A stretch of 64,000 nt of DNA. Origin: Adenanthera pavonina (Eukaryota; Streptophyta; Magnoliopsida; Fabales; Fabaceae). The stretch spans positions 16,928,501 to 16,992,500 of the forward strand of contig JAIVEN010000012.1 in NCBI GenBank assembly GCA_026686845.1. The letters are read 5' to 3'. Shown in pieces: positions 36,865-50,550 of the stretch (positions are counted from its first letter, which is position 1; each line of letters opens with the position of its first letter). The notes under the pieces were generated by a model. That model was not told the DNA's origin, made no database searches, and saw nothing but the letters and a program-made list of their open reading frames with translations. The translations under genes and the position numbers were made by a program.

Positions 36865-39800
36865 ATGACTCCAGCGAATTTGGCAGGTCAGTTTGGTGAC
36901 ACGACGTACACCAAGGTGTTCGTCGGAGGGTTAGCTTGGGAGACTCAGAAGGAAACCATGAAGAAATATTTCGAGCAGTTTGGTGAGATCTTGGAGGCCG
37001 TCGTCATCACTGACAAAGCCACTGGCAAATCTAAAGGCTATGGATTCGTATGCCTTCTTCTCCTTCTCCTTCCTCTTCCATTTTCATTTACATTATCATA
37101 TGTGTGTATTACCACTAGATCTTAAGTTGTTAGCTGTGATGTTTGGTTCAATTATACTGTAGTTGTACTCTAACACTGAACTAAATGATCAATACATAAT
37201 AAAAAGAGAGCATTAATTGTTTTGTTCAATTCTATCATTTAATTGTCATTTCTTTTCTGTGTATTCTTCTTCTTGTTTGTGGTGATGATGAAGTTATTTC
37301 CATTTTAGGTAACTTTTCGCGAACCAGAAGCCGCCATGAGAGCTTGTGTTGATGCTGCTCCAGTGATAGATGGTAGGAGGGCTAACTGCAACCTTGCTTC
37401 CTTGGGCGTCCAGAGATCTAAGCCTTCAACCCCAAAGCATGGTCTGTATATCTATATATCTATACATATATATGTATACACTTTATGTCTTCTCTATCTC
37501 TATTTTGTTCCTGATCATATAATTAACTATATATGTCACAGTTTTTCAATCTCTCTGATCACCCGGGCCTGATATGATGGATAAGGTCTGGGGCCAAAGT
37601 CTTTATAAAATCCTCTTATTCAGTTTGTCACTGTATAGAAGATATTCTCTTTCTCTCTCTCTCTCAAGCTAGCTTGCTTCTTATTGTTGTATTTTGAATG
37701 AAGTAACAAAGACCATTATACATATGCAAAAACCATGTTATATATATATGTATGTATATATGCATAGATCTAAATGATCTGAAGAGAATATCATTGTCAA
37801 AAATATTCTTCTGAGGTAAGAATGGAAGACAGAAACAACACAGCTACCAATTAAAATGCTGCTATATATACACTGCTCTTTCTTGCTGAGTTGATTATAT
37901 GAACGAATGAATATTCTTTCTTCCTTTCTTTCTTTCCAGAGTGGAAAGTTCCATTCTGTTATCTGCATGTGCATTTATTCCCCTCTCAGTGATTCTCTCA
38001 TTTTTCACTAACTGACATTTTCTACTGTGTCTTCTTCCTTAAAGATTCTTATCTAACTCAACCTAATGCTGGTCATTACACATATTTCTTTTCCCTCCGG
38101 TAAACCTGCATTTCATATATACATAGAACCATCACTCTTAATCACCTTTTGTTCTCAAAAGTTAGAGTCCATAATATTTATGATTAAACTAAGGTGCTTT
38201 GTTGCCATGTCACACCCCCATTTTAAAAATAGAATTGATATCTTCTTATTTTTTTAAACTAAAAACAACCCTAATATCTAGCTACATAGACATATATGCA
38301 TTGTTTCATATAAGACTTGAAGCAAATTTATATGTTAATGTACACTATATCGGTCATCGTATCTTGTCCTGTATGTGTTAGAATTCGGATCATTTACGTT
38401 TATGCATTGATACATACATTCTGAGAGAAAGTGATGCAGAAGAATGTGATTATGCGTAGGGCCAACATGTTATCTTTACACTGATGATATCTTTTTCTCT
38501 TTTATTTTTTTTCCTACTATGCCTTCTATTTATATATATATATATATATATATTTGTGAATGCAGAGGATTCAGATCTGTAAATATGCGATAATGTTTAT
38601 TTTTGCAGGAGGAGGAGGCAGGAACTTTAGGGTGATGGGTTCGTTTCAGACAGGGTTTGGAGGAGTGGGATCAACTTTTCCTTCTGCAGCAGCAGCAACA
38701 CTTCCTCATTATGCTATCCAGCAAGGAACACCTTATAATGTTTATGGGTATGAAAGAGATGAATCTTTATTATTATTATTATATCTATAACTTTCTCTTT
38801 TAATGCATGCCTCTTCATTTCTCCTTCTTCTCCTTCTCTCTCTACCTTTCTCTCTCTCTCTCTCTCTCTTCTGTGAGTAGTCACGTGAGTGTACTGAGAT
38901 GGGGAAGGGCACGTGCATTGCCAACTCATGCACACAACAAAACCCCACACACACGCTCACAACACCACACAACATGCTGTTGCCTGTTGGTATTATTACT
39001 ATTATTATTGCTGGTTAGGCACTATCATTAACACAAGCATGCTACTATATATATTGCTGGCTAGCTCATATATATCTATATTCATCTTTCATCTTGGAAT
39101 CAACCTCCACATGATTGTTACAGCTTTTGTATTCTCTCTTTCTCTCTCATATATATGATCATAGGCACATGGAGAAAAGAAAGTGCATGGAACACACCCA
39201 TGTGTAGAGACTCACTTCGGTGCACGAAATCATTAATAATAAATGACATGGAAGCTTCAACATCATGTTCAATCATTTGAAGCAAGCATGAAGAGAGAGA
39301 GAGGAAAAAAAAACCCTAGAAAACTAATCTCATGGAGTAATTTTGTTATTTTTCAAAAAAGTAAAATTACTAACCATTTTTATGTATTTGTTGATAGCTT
39401 ATTTATTAAGTATGATTTAAGAATTGGGATTTTCTTTCTTTTTTTAAAGAAAATATTTTATTTTGAGTCAATCTTAATTGTCGTATTTATCATATAATGG
39501 TTTAAATTTATTTTTCTTCAAAAATAAAAAATTATTTTGACCATATATATTTAGATCGTTCAGATTAACTGATCAACAATCATACTTTACTCAAAATGAT
39601 AGTTATTTTTAGGATTTAGATTCCTCAATTGCTCGAGTAAGAAAAGAGAGACACAAATCAAGGTAGAGCCTACTTGCCAATACAAGTCCTACATGAACTA
39701 TGCTCTATCTGTCTATCTTTACTCCATAATATGAAAGTATCAGAAGAGCATTTTGAGAGAGAAGTTGAGGATCTAATGTGCAATGGAATAAAAAAAATTA

Positions 39801-42800
39801 TATTCATGATAAAATTTTAATAAAAAATTAATAATTAAACGCGGTAATTTGTCCTATTTTATCTTCTTTATTGTTAACTTTTATTTTATGTGGTTGATGG
39901 GATGCTTAATTCTTAATTTTCAAATTCCAATTACGTTCTCTTATGTTATTTTTGAATGATACTGTTTTCAGGTACTCTCCTTACTCACCGGATTACACTT
40001 ACCCTACGGTTTGTACCTTTCTTCCTTTCTCTTTATTTAATTTCTTTCTTTTTTAATTATTTTTTTATTATTATTATCATTATTATCACTACAGCTACTA
40101 TTGAAGTGTCTTTATTAGTTTTTGTCTGCTTCATATTTATCTTTTAACTTAGGATGCGTTTTTGAGACCCACCTTTTACGAGACAACAACTTTTTTGAAT
40201 TTTCCTCAAACGCCTTTCACTGTTTCTTCCCTCTTTTCTTTCTTTTTCTTTACATTCCTGACAAAAATAGTCCTTCATTTGTCTCTCTATTAAGGGTAAA
40301 TTAACTTTTGAATTTTATTAAAACTATGTACGGATTCTTTTTATTTTTTTAAATTTACGCAGTTCTTTAAAATTAAAATAGAAATTATACTTACTTTTCT
40401 TGTATCTTTTTCTTAAAAATTTCACAGACCTCCCATTTATTTTACACAAATCTCCCCTTAAAATAAATAATAAATCACACACACACACACACACACACAT
40501 CTATATATCTTTTTTAAGTTTTACTAAAATTATACAGATCTTCATTTTAGTTTTAAGAAAAATTGACATATATTTTGAAAATAAATGAAAAGTCTGTATA
40601 ATTTCAACGAAACTCAGGAGGCTTAGGTAATCTATTAGTTGTTCCTAATGAGGTTCATGTAAGTTTTGAAAACAGATGTGAGATTTGTGTAATTTTAATG
40701 AAATTTAATGGAGGTTCATACATGTTTTAAAAATAGAGAGTAGATATATATATATATATATAATTTTAATGAAACTCAGAAAAGATATGTAAAATTTACT
40801 CGTCGATTAATCTTATACATTTATACTCCAGAAAAATGTTTTCAAAATCGGTTTTAATACACTAACTTGGATTTTCCCCCCCAAGTTGACAGAGAAATTT
40901 TCTGCCAGTTTAAACTAAGATAAATTGTTTGTCTTATTAAAAACGCTAACTTATAAGCCCTTTAAATTTTGGAAAATTATTTAATATTCATTATTTTGTG
41001 CTATCTAAAACTAAAAGCCAAGCAAGTGTTGTTTAATTAGTATATTTATATAGCAATATATATATATATATTAGGAAATAAATATAAAAAGAAGATAACT
41101 CTATCATTTGTTGGGCAAGACTACGATGTCTTACCTAACTAATTAAGTTAGGTATTGATGCATATTCTATAAAATATACTTAATTTAAATGATTCTTTCT
41201 TCTAATTTACTCCTAAGAACTTATACTTACGGCTCTTCTATAAAATTAAGAAAAAAAAGTGTTTGCGGATCTCCTTTGCGATGAAAAATAAATTAAATTT
41301 ATTACCCTCATATTTGTTATATCTAGTATACAACCACTATCAATTTACTTTGCCAATACATAGCCATTATTAATCAAATATGCACTTAACTGATATCATG
41401 TATTTACTTTAATTTTCAAAACTTTAGATTTAATTGAATTCATAACATTAATGTTTTATTGTTTATTAAATATATTTTTTATTACGATTTATTTTTAATG
41501 AAAAATCAGCATTATTATTAAGAGTAATTTCACTATTTGTTTTGTTTTATGGCTTATTTGTACATATTTTTCTTTCCTTTGTGTGGGGTATGAAATTAGT
41601 GGGTATATATGGATTATTTCTAGTTTCTAGTGGGATGAAATGATACAAAAAAATTTTTGGCAAAAAAAAAATTCTTGCATAAAAAAACTGAGATATAAAA
41701 TATATATTATATTTTTATTATTATTCAATAATAATTATTTTTTATTCTTTTGTTACACAAGAATATTAGTTTTATCTATAAAATTATTTCTTTTTCATTA
41801 TTTTCTATCCAAAAAAATCTCACATGTGTGAATATTCTATTCTTCTCTTTTTACCTTTCTTTTACCGTCCTCTCTTAATGGTTAATACAACCGAGGAAAC
41901 AAGTTAAATTAAATTAAATTAGCAATAATTTTAAGATATTAATTAAATGCTGGTACGTACAATGGGTAAATTATTAGTAAACACATCCAAACTTAAGCCT
42001 CTTGTTGTGGGCACTGTATAGTATATCCTTCACTTCCTGCACTACACTACATTATTGTACCCTAAATAGTGTTTTTGTTTTTATAACGTTGATGATATTA
42101 TAATATCACACACATACACAAACATCAGTCAAAGGGGGTATAATTTGTACATGCTCTTTCCACTTTTACCTCTTTTTGTTCAACATGATAACTGTGGTGG
42201 TCCAGTATATCCCACCCTCACTTTCCCACTCTTCTAATTCAAATTGGGTTCTGTGCTCTAATAATTATATTTTATTTAAATTCTTGTGGTCCATTGTTTC
42301 CATATATTCATTTATATTTGCTTTAACATTTATATAATTTTAAAATTAATAAGTCTTTAATAAATATATATAATTTTAATCTTTAAAAGTGAATTACATT
42401 AAAAATTAGTGAGTTTTCCAAAAAAAAAAAAGAGAGAGAAAAGTGGTCAATAAGTCAAGGACAAAGTTATTTACATCTAGTTCTGAAGTTTTTAAAATAT
42501 CATAAATAAATATTTTTATAACAAACTTCATTAAAATTTTACAAACCTCACTTATATTTTTCCAAAATATACTCAATATTCCACAGAAATAGAAATGAGA
42601 TTTGTGTAATTAAAAAAAAAACTTAAGAGGGTTGTGTGTAATTTATTCTTTATTTTATGAGTGTTCAGTAGATTCCAAAGAAAAAGGAGGTTTGCGCAAT
42701 TTAATAAACATGAAAAAATTTTGTGTAATTTATTTTTTAATTCTAAGACAAATCTGTATAGATTTTTTCAAAGAAAAATTCACATAATTTTAACAAAGTC

Positions 42801-43480
42801 CAAAAGAAAACGAATCTATATAGTTTATTGAATTAGTTATTATATATATATAATAATATATATTAATGACAAATGCAGGGTTACTATAGTGTGTATGGAG
42901 GAGCGACCCAGTACCCACTGTATGGAACCGGTCCAGGAGGCATGATGACCGGCGCTGCAGCGGCAGCCACAGCTATTTACCCATATCTCCCGTTCGGAGA
43001 AGGGAGCGGCAGCGGCGTAACCGGAGGCTACACTTCCAGTCAGGGTTACGGCCTCTACTACCCGCCGCAGCTCTTTCAGTACTCTCCCATTACTTCATCT
43101 GCTGGGTATGCACAACACTATGGTCCACCCATGTCTCTTGCACCTTCGCCTGCTTTGCAATCAGGTTTGTACTCATGATGACCACTTTGCTAAACCAGTT
43201 TCACTATAATCATAATTTTGTTATTTTATATCAACGTAAAATATATAAAGGGTAAGAACTTGCATTATTCACAAGTCACGATACGAATCCTATCCTGAAA
43301 ATATCTATACCATTCAAATCAACTGAACAATCATATTTTACTCAACATGAGGGTTTTCCCACCATAACACAAACTTCATTGTTGAAGTTTGAATGAGACA
43401 CTAACTTCTTTGACAGTGTGTTTTGCTGTGCCGCAGGCGTGAAGATGGCTCTTCAAGCTCCACCAATTCCTCATCGTTAG
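36865..43480 (+). CDS. RRM RNA-binding protein (ARP1 / RBM24-38-like), six exons
   Basis: Exons: 36865-37047, 37309-37441, 38609-38747, 39972-40008, 42879-43164, then a last exon from 43417 (stop 43440-43442) or from 43437 (stop 43478-43480). All junctions are GT-AG with agreeing phases, giving 267 or 273 residues. One RRM spans about residues 15-92: RNP2 is KVFVGGL (17-23) and RNP1 is KSKGYGFV (55-62). The RRM is split exactly before the final Val of RNP1. The rest is low complexity, rich in Gly, Tyr, Ala, Ser and Pro ([44 protein letters not shown]), as in plant RRM proteins of this family, one of which is ABA-regulated in Arabidopsis. The likely role is sequence-specific RNA binding in mRNA processing or stability. 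The start is the first ATG; the frame is open upstream but has no earlier ATG, only a hydrophobic stretch. Intron 4 (40009-42878) is long and holds decayed repeats. The gene looks intact. Confidence 0.92.
40476..40499. repeat. (CA)n microsatellite in RRM gene intron 4
   Basis: About 12 CA units within the 2.87-kb intron. Other simple repeats in this gene are (TA)n at 38530-38553 in intron 2 and (CT)n near 37650-37667. Confidence 0.9.
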
Positions 43481-44350
43481 AGAGACTCATCAAATATTTT
43501 CTCAGAAACGTACCTTGCTGCTGCTATATAAGTCCAAAACTTCCCATCAGTTGCTTCTTGAAGTTTCCATCATCAGAACCTTTAGCCTAACCATGGTGCA
43601 TCTTTTTCTCTCCCACACACCCACTCTTTCTTCACTAACTCACCAGAAAAGTCCATCAATGGAGTTTATGGACTTTTTCACACACAAACAGGTAGCTCCC
43701 CATAGGAGTAAAAACTGTAACTTCCTTCAATTTTGAAGAGTCTCATGCATTTTCTCCCTCACATTGCATATCTTTTTTCTGAATCAAGGGTTCTTAAGGA
43801 AGAGAACCCGAACATGTAAATTCATCATCGTCATTATCGTCATTGTTGTCATCTTCACCAGCTCAAGCTATGTTGGAAATAGCTAAGTTGGGAATAGAAA
43901 ATAGGGCAAAAGTACTTTTTGGCTCAGGAAAGGGCTGATCAGTGAAAGTGTTAAGAAAGAACTGTAAATGATCAAGATCACTCAAAGATTTAGGACAATT
44001 AAGAAAAAAAATTTGTTAATTAATCCCTCCAAATATTGCTGAGATCTCACCTCTTGGATGAAGGGGAAGGTTTAGCAATCATGGGCAATGGATGTCCAAG
44101 CTTTTTGTATGGTAACATCTAGGGTTAGGGTTAGGGTTTTAGTATATTGCTATTATTATTAGGTCAAGTCATGATGATCATGTCTTTATAAATGCTTTAC
44201 CAACTTTAATTTTCAATTCTCATGGTGGTAAAGGGTTTAACCAAACCAATAAGTCATCTTCTTTCTCATCCCTTTGGGTAAGGGATAGGGAAAATATTAA
44301 TCTCTCATCACTAATTAACTTCTGGTAGTTCCTTTGTAAAAATTCATTGT
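43481..44350 (+). other. Probable 3' UTR and downstream flank of the RRM gene
   Basis: The composition is less AT-biased than true intergenic DNA and no gene motif appears. The polyadenylation site cannot be fixed. A short TTAGGG-type telomere-like repeat, AGGGTTAGGGTTAGGGTTTT, lies near 44123-44142. Confidence 0.35.
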
Positions 44351-46398
44351 GCCTGAACTATGGGAGTTTGGGCCCAATTTTCACTAATCCTTAGGAGGGA
44401 TAGTGTTTTCTTCTTTAGTTTTTGTTAGTACATATCATCATCATCATCTTGAGGAACTGCATCAGTGGATGTAGATCTCTCATAAAAGCACGTTGCATGT
44501 AACCCTAGGGAGATATTTTGATTCCCTTTAGGGTTCTTCACTCACTCACTCACTCACTAAGTCACTCACTCACCAACCATGGTTAGGACTTAGGGTTTAA
44601 TGTCATCTTCTCATCTCTTTAATTTCTCTCTTCCTCCCTTTCTGATCTCTCTCTCTACCTCTTTCTGTTACTTTTACATCAGAGATGGACCTTGATACTC
44701 CTTATTAATTATATGCTTAAGTCTATGATTTGGATTGTAATTAGGATTATTAATGTTAAGGAGGAAGAGATTAAGATTCAATATTCCTCATCCATGCATG
44801 CTTGCTGGTTGAGAATGGATTTGCTACTACTTATTTTACTCCATGTTTTTAATTTCAGACTATATCTTTATATCATCTTGATGTTTACTTCTGTCCAATC
44901 TCTATCTGGATAACAGAAAATATTAATCTTTTTTTTTTGGGTGAAAGTAATCAAATCAACTTGACTCCTGAAGCAATGTTCATCTACTTTCGTAAAGAGC
45001 ACCAGTTGGAATATTTTCTTCGCTTTCACTCCAAGAAAACTAATTACTTAGCAACTACTGCAAGATATATATATATATATATATATATCATTGTCATGGT
45101 TACTTTTCTGTTTATAGACACTTAATCATATATCTTGCCATTTTTGGTAATATAGTTAGTAACAAATGTTTTAATGTTTAACAGTTTAATGATGTATTAG
45201 TTCTTATTATATATATGCATGTTTTTTTTTTTTGACAAATGTTTGATACATTTTGTTGAAGTGTTGGTACTGCTTAATTAAAAGTTTAGGCTATTAATTC
45301 AGCTTGAGGGATATTATTACTTGTTCGGAATTGTCGTTGCTGTTGGAAACATGAATAATATTTTTTGGTAGTGGTAAATTCTAGCTCCGAATTACCTATA
45401 CTTTTTAACATCTTTTGATGAAATATGCTGAACTGAGAAAACTTGTGTGGTTTAACAAATGTCCAGCCATTTTTTTTAAAGGTAAAATTGGAACCCTCAA
45501 ACTACACCGTTCTTGGCTGCATCCTAACGTAAGAAAGTTCTGGCTTGACAAGGCGCTCTCTTTCTTGCTTTCAACTTTTTGATTTAGTTCTTTCCTTTGC
45601 CATTTTTAGGGCATTTTCCCTCGTGGCTTATGAAAGTGGCTAGTAAAGATGGTTTAATGTGTTTATGAAGTGACAGGTTTCCAGTCCATCCCTCCCTCCC
45701 TCCTTCACCCATTCAAATTAGAGTCACAATATTTGAGCTTTCTCTTTCGTAAAAGTAATTCAATTGACTTAGAGAAGTTAACTGTAGAAGTTGTTTAGTT
45801 AATTTGATGGCTTGGCATGTTGGAGTTGTGTGCTCAAAGTAGCTCTCACAACTTATTGTCAATTTTTTTTTATACAGAAACATTTAGATGAGTTGATTTT
45901 CAAAAGTTCATCAGAATCGAAGCAATTCTTACAATTTGACAAATGCTCACAAAATTATCTACATTTTATCCATTATTAAGATTCTTACATTGAGATTCAA
46001 ATTCATACCTTTATCAGATGTTGTGTTAGATATTATTTTTAGTATAGCATGAATTGTAACTATTTAGATTTTGGGCTTCCTTTAAAAGCAGGAAGACCTT
46101 GTTGGGCCAGTTGAGGTTCTCATGACTGCACTAAGGTTTGCCGATGAAGTGACAAGTTAAGCTCACCTCAGTTATGGTTCTCTATAGGGCAGACAATAAA
46201 TATTGGTGGTGGCTTTCTTGGTCTTTTTGGGCCAATTTGGCTTTTATTGTTTCACATTCCTAGGATTCCCCATTTTGCATGCAATTGGGGTGACCTTTGA
46301 CATAATAACAAATTAATATCTAGCTAACTGCTAATCAAATGTTTTTAAAATTTGACTAGTTATTAAATCCTTAAAACTACTCCTTCACAATTTAATAC
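44351..46398. other. Non-coding DNA with simple repeats
   Basis: (CACT)n lies at about 44540-44573, (TA)n at 45065-45088 and (CCCT)n near 45690-45705. No gene or element boundaries are recognised. Confidence 0.4.
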
Positions 46399-46650
46399 AC
46401 TCTCCATCCCACATTATGAGGCAATATGAGGGATTTTTTTTGTCCCATTATATAACACAGCATGTAGTAATTTATTATTTTTACTTTTTATTTATTGTAT
46501 TATTAATATTGTAACTTGTACTATATCTAATGAAAAGTGTGAAATTAATAGGGATAAAACTAGAAAATTTTAAGTTTTTTTTATACGTTTAAAAATGTAA
46601 TAAAATGCGTGAAACTCTTTTAATTGTCTTATAATATGAGATGGAGGGAA
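46399..46650. mobile_element. Stowaway-like MITE
   Basis: Left end CTCTCCATCCCACATTATGA and right end reversed CCCTCCATCTCATATTATAA agree at about 20 of 25 positions; both are of the CTCCCTCCRT class. TA follows the right end. About 250 bp, non-coding. Confidence 0.55.
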
Positions 46651-49429
46651 TAATATAAAAAAGGGTTGAACAAGTAATTATTCAATATACATCTTTAGTT
46701 TTAGTTATTAAAAACATAATATGATAAATTATAACAATCAAATACGCTAACAAAATTTACTCATCATATTGCTAATTACTTATGAAAATCATTTTCTTAT
46801 GGACTTAATCATTATTTGAAACACATCGTGTTTTACCTTATTTCATGTGTAATTTGGTAATTTAAGTGGCTTGTCAATCAACTGATCAAGCTAAATCTAA
46901 GCAAACCTAAGGCCAAAGTAATAATTTACCAAAAAAATAACAAACAATAATTTTACTTTACTTTTAGATAGGTTTCGGTTTATGTACGTCAAGTAAGTCC
47001 CAAGGCTCCACCTTGCAAACTTCAACCTCACTAACGATTTGATAAGGGAATGGTCACCAAGTAACTTGGGTTTCAAGGGGCCATATGCAAGCTCTTCATC
47101 CTCATGGTCGGGTAGAAATTTGAGTTCTAATAGCATCATCAATATAAAACATAAAAAAGTATAAGAAGCTGCATTGTATATAAGCTGTGAATAGTATGAA
47201 CAACACAGTCTATCTTGGGTTTTATGTAAATGCGCAGAACTCACTTTAGTTTGCGTAATGCTCGCTAGTTTTCTAACAATTCATTTTATAGGCTTGCCAT
47301 TGATTATTCAACTACTATTTACAAAAAAAAAAAAAGAAAAATGAGATGAAGGTATAGAGCTATTTAATCTTGTGTTTTTATATAATTATTATATTTATGT
47401 TATGGGAGATTTTTTGGTAAGTATCAATAGTATCCCCCAACTAATAGTTAAATACTTATCCCTTTAAGACATAAATAACATTGAAGTGGCTTTTATCTTT
47501 TTTAATAAGCCTTTTTCTATATATATAGTTAGGAATCAAATTTAAAAGTTAAAAGTTAAAAGAGAGATTAATGTTAGGGTGTTACTGTCATCTGGTTAGG
47601 CTAATTTTGCCCAACCAAATCAAGTTGGTCCAGGGTTTTTTTTTTAAAAGATTGGGTTGAATGACTTAGATTTTGCAAGGCCCAAGCACATTATTATGGC
47701 TAACTAACCAAACCCAATCCAAAGGAACTAAAATAAAGACAATTTATACTCCATTTATTTTATTTTATTTGACACTTTTGAAAAAAAATTATTTCTATTT
47801 ATTTGTCACTTTTAAATTTCAAGATAATATTAATTATTATTTTTTCAATTATATTTTTATATATCCTTTTAAAAGTTAAGAATGATATTAATTACTCTTT
47901 TTTATCTATCTATTTATTAAAAGGCATATTAGGAAATTTAAAAAATTTTTAAAGGATTAATTGTATTTTTTAATTTGTGTGCTAAAACCTTAAAATGACA
48001 TATAAAAAAGAAACGGTGATAGTTGGTTATTTTATAATTTTAGCCAAAAAGTTTTATACATATTTTACAAAATATAAAAAGTCAAGGGATCAAGAGTCTT
48101 GGTAGTAAAATGAAATAAAACTATATATATTAAAAATAATCAATCTGAAATGGAATAAATTGGAAATAAACATATATATATATATATATATCCACAAGAC
48201 ATTTTGTTTAAACAAATCATTGAAGTACAATCTCTTTAACAGATTAATAATATAAATTTAAATAAATTTCATGACCTAATTAAAGTTTTAGGTTAAATAG
48301 TATTAAATTGTCAATTTATTATTTACTACAAACAGTCAAATATCATTAAATTCATCTATGTTAAGTAGAGGTGGAAAAATGGTTTAGTCTAGATCAAATA
48401 GACTAACTCATAACAAGTTGTATGAAAAATAAGTTAGGTTAAGCTAGCCCGTTTTCTTGATGGGTTGAGATCTTCACAATGGAACCCATTAAGGGCGGGT
48501 CGGTGGGTTATATGACCAACTTTTTAAGCCACCAATATATATATATATATATATATAACATATCTAAAATTTTTTTAAAATATACATTTAATCCATATAA
48601 ACACTATTCAATAACCTTACTTTTTTACCAACCTATTATACATAGATCTTTATCTATTATAAAATTATATCAAACCATAAAACAAATCCAGATTGTAATA
48701 AATAACAAACCATAATAAATATATACATCCACCATAAAACAATATCAAACCGTAATAAATATTTCTGGAAAGGGTTTTGTGCCATTTTGGCTTTGGAAGT
48801 AAGGCCTTTTGTCTTTTGAATTTTGTTAAAAAAGAGTCAACTAGTATAACCTATGGGTTATATGGTATGACCTACTTTTAAATGGGTTGCATTTTTTTTT
48901 GCAACCTAACTCATTTTTTTTATAGGTTATACAAGCCAACATGTGAGTTGTAACCTATATTTCCTGTTCTAATAAGTCCTTTATTGTTATGTCATCACCT
49001 CGAGAATCCAAATTTCCAATGGTTTCAAAATTTTGAAAATCTTTAGCGTTAAAATCAAGACTACTTGTTCTCTATTGGTGTTTAAAATAGTTGGTTTCTC
49101 ATTTGTCTAGATTAAATTAGACTTAGCACCAATTCCTAATTCAATTGGTCAAACTAGCTGATTCCATCCAGTTCTGACAGTATTGGGTTCATCTTGAATA
49201 AATACCCAAAATGAAACCAAAATGATTTATCACCATTAAATTTCATTTGTGTTTGAAGTTTTACCTTTTATGGCTGCATGTGTTTATCCATTCATCCTCA
49301 AAACCCCCCTTTCTTCACCTATACTGTTTATTTATAAAACAACATATTGAAACGAGTGATCATGTGTCCAAGATGATAATCTAAATACGCAGAAACATAT
49401 AATGTGACAAAGTTTCTAAAAAATCAGCT
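46651..49429. other. Gene-free AT-rich DNA
   Basis: No gene. A minus-strand open frame at 46897-47244 has no motif I recognise. TA microsatellites lie at 48174-48192 and 48537-48557. Strings like GTCACTTTT and TACTCCATTTATTTTATTTT near 47745-47815 suggest another decayed MITE without a clear partner end. Confidence 0.35.
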
Positions 49430-50010
49430 TGATGGGGTGAATAGGTGAGAATATGTGCAAATTTTAAAAGTTACTAATTTACGAATTAGCCAGCTAACAC
49501 AAAATTAGTCACCTTAAACATATAACTATAAAACAATAAATTGCATAATAGTACGTACACAGTCATCTTATAAAGTTGTAATTAATTAGCTGATTGAAAA
49601 ACTGAATGTTACGATGTTAGTAAACACAAAAAGAGATAGAAGTGAGAGAAAATTACACAAACATTATCTTGGTTTGGCCCCTCTGCCTATGTCCCGTCCC
49701 TTGAGAATAAAGAAATATTTTTCATTATAATCATCTGAAGGTTCTACACGCGCTCACCCATTACACAAGATTTTTTTTTTTATAGCTTTCCTAAAACTTA
49801 CAAGCTCACACAACATAAGGGTTTTCACCAACAGTCATTTTTCTTTTGTAGCATGGTGATATGTTGCCCCCACTTTCAAGTTCTTTATAAAATATGATTT
49901 CCTTCATGAGATCGATATGAGAAATCATCTTCATGTGATCCTTCTTTCAATTGATCATATCATCTTCTTCCATGTTTCATTTTCTTAAGTCACCAACATA
50001 TACTTGCCTA
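49430..50010. mobile_element. LTR-like non-coding element related to 21206-22745
   Basis: Starts near GATGGGGTGAATAGGTGA (compare GAGGAGGGTGAATTGGGT at 21222). It then shows TATCTTGGTTTGGCCCCTCT, CCTATGTCCCG and CCTTGAGAATA, the counterparts of the earlier element's GATTCGGGCTAAAC, CCTACATCCC and TTCTCAAG. It ends near CATATCATCTTCTTCCATGT. Shorter than the earlier copy and without open frames. Confidence 0.4.
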
Positions 50011-50112
50011 TTTGATGCATGATGAAGTGTTGCCACGTACTCCCTCTGATCCCTTTTAGAACGAATTTTTGGGAGTTCCTTTTTATAAGAAACCAACTTC
50101 CATTATCTTAAG

Positions 50113-50550
50113 TGAAATAATAAAAGATAGGGAAGACATACATACCAATCGAGAATGTATTCTTCCACATAGAGAGAATGAAGAATTCCAGGTGGTAGAA
50201 ACAAAATCACTTGGACTTTGTTTGCTGGTTCACCGTAGATACACTCAAGAAGGAAAATTGATAGGAAGAGCGAGAGCGTTTTTCAAGAGAGGAAGAGAGA
50301 GAGAGAGAGCAACTTCCAGAGAACCGAGCGTTACACGATCGAAGAGCGCTTTTCAGAAATTGATGTTGTTCTTCCTTTTTCCATGCACACATACGATCAC
50401 TTAAAACTCTCGGGCGTGTGGTGTGAAGGAACGGTTAATATTAACCATTTCCTCCCTCCTTAAAATAATAAATAAAATAAAATTATTTATTTTATTTGGG
50501 CTTGTGCCCTTTTTTTTGGGCTCTATACCCATTAAGGGTGCAATTCAACA
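50113..50550 (-). repeat. 3' LTR of the copia element
   Basis: 438 bp with TG...CA ends (TGAAATAATAAAAGATAGGG ... CAATTCAACA on the plus strand). It matches the other LTR throughout, including the (GA)n run, CACGATCGAAGAGCGCTTTT and CACTTAAAACTCTCGGG. Confidence 0.9.

Noticed and set aside
46897..47244. 115-residue minus-strand open frame
   Set aside because: Contains a readable non-biased stretch but matches no family I know and has no supporting signals; left unannotated.
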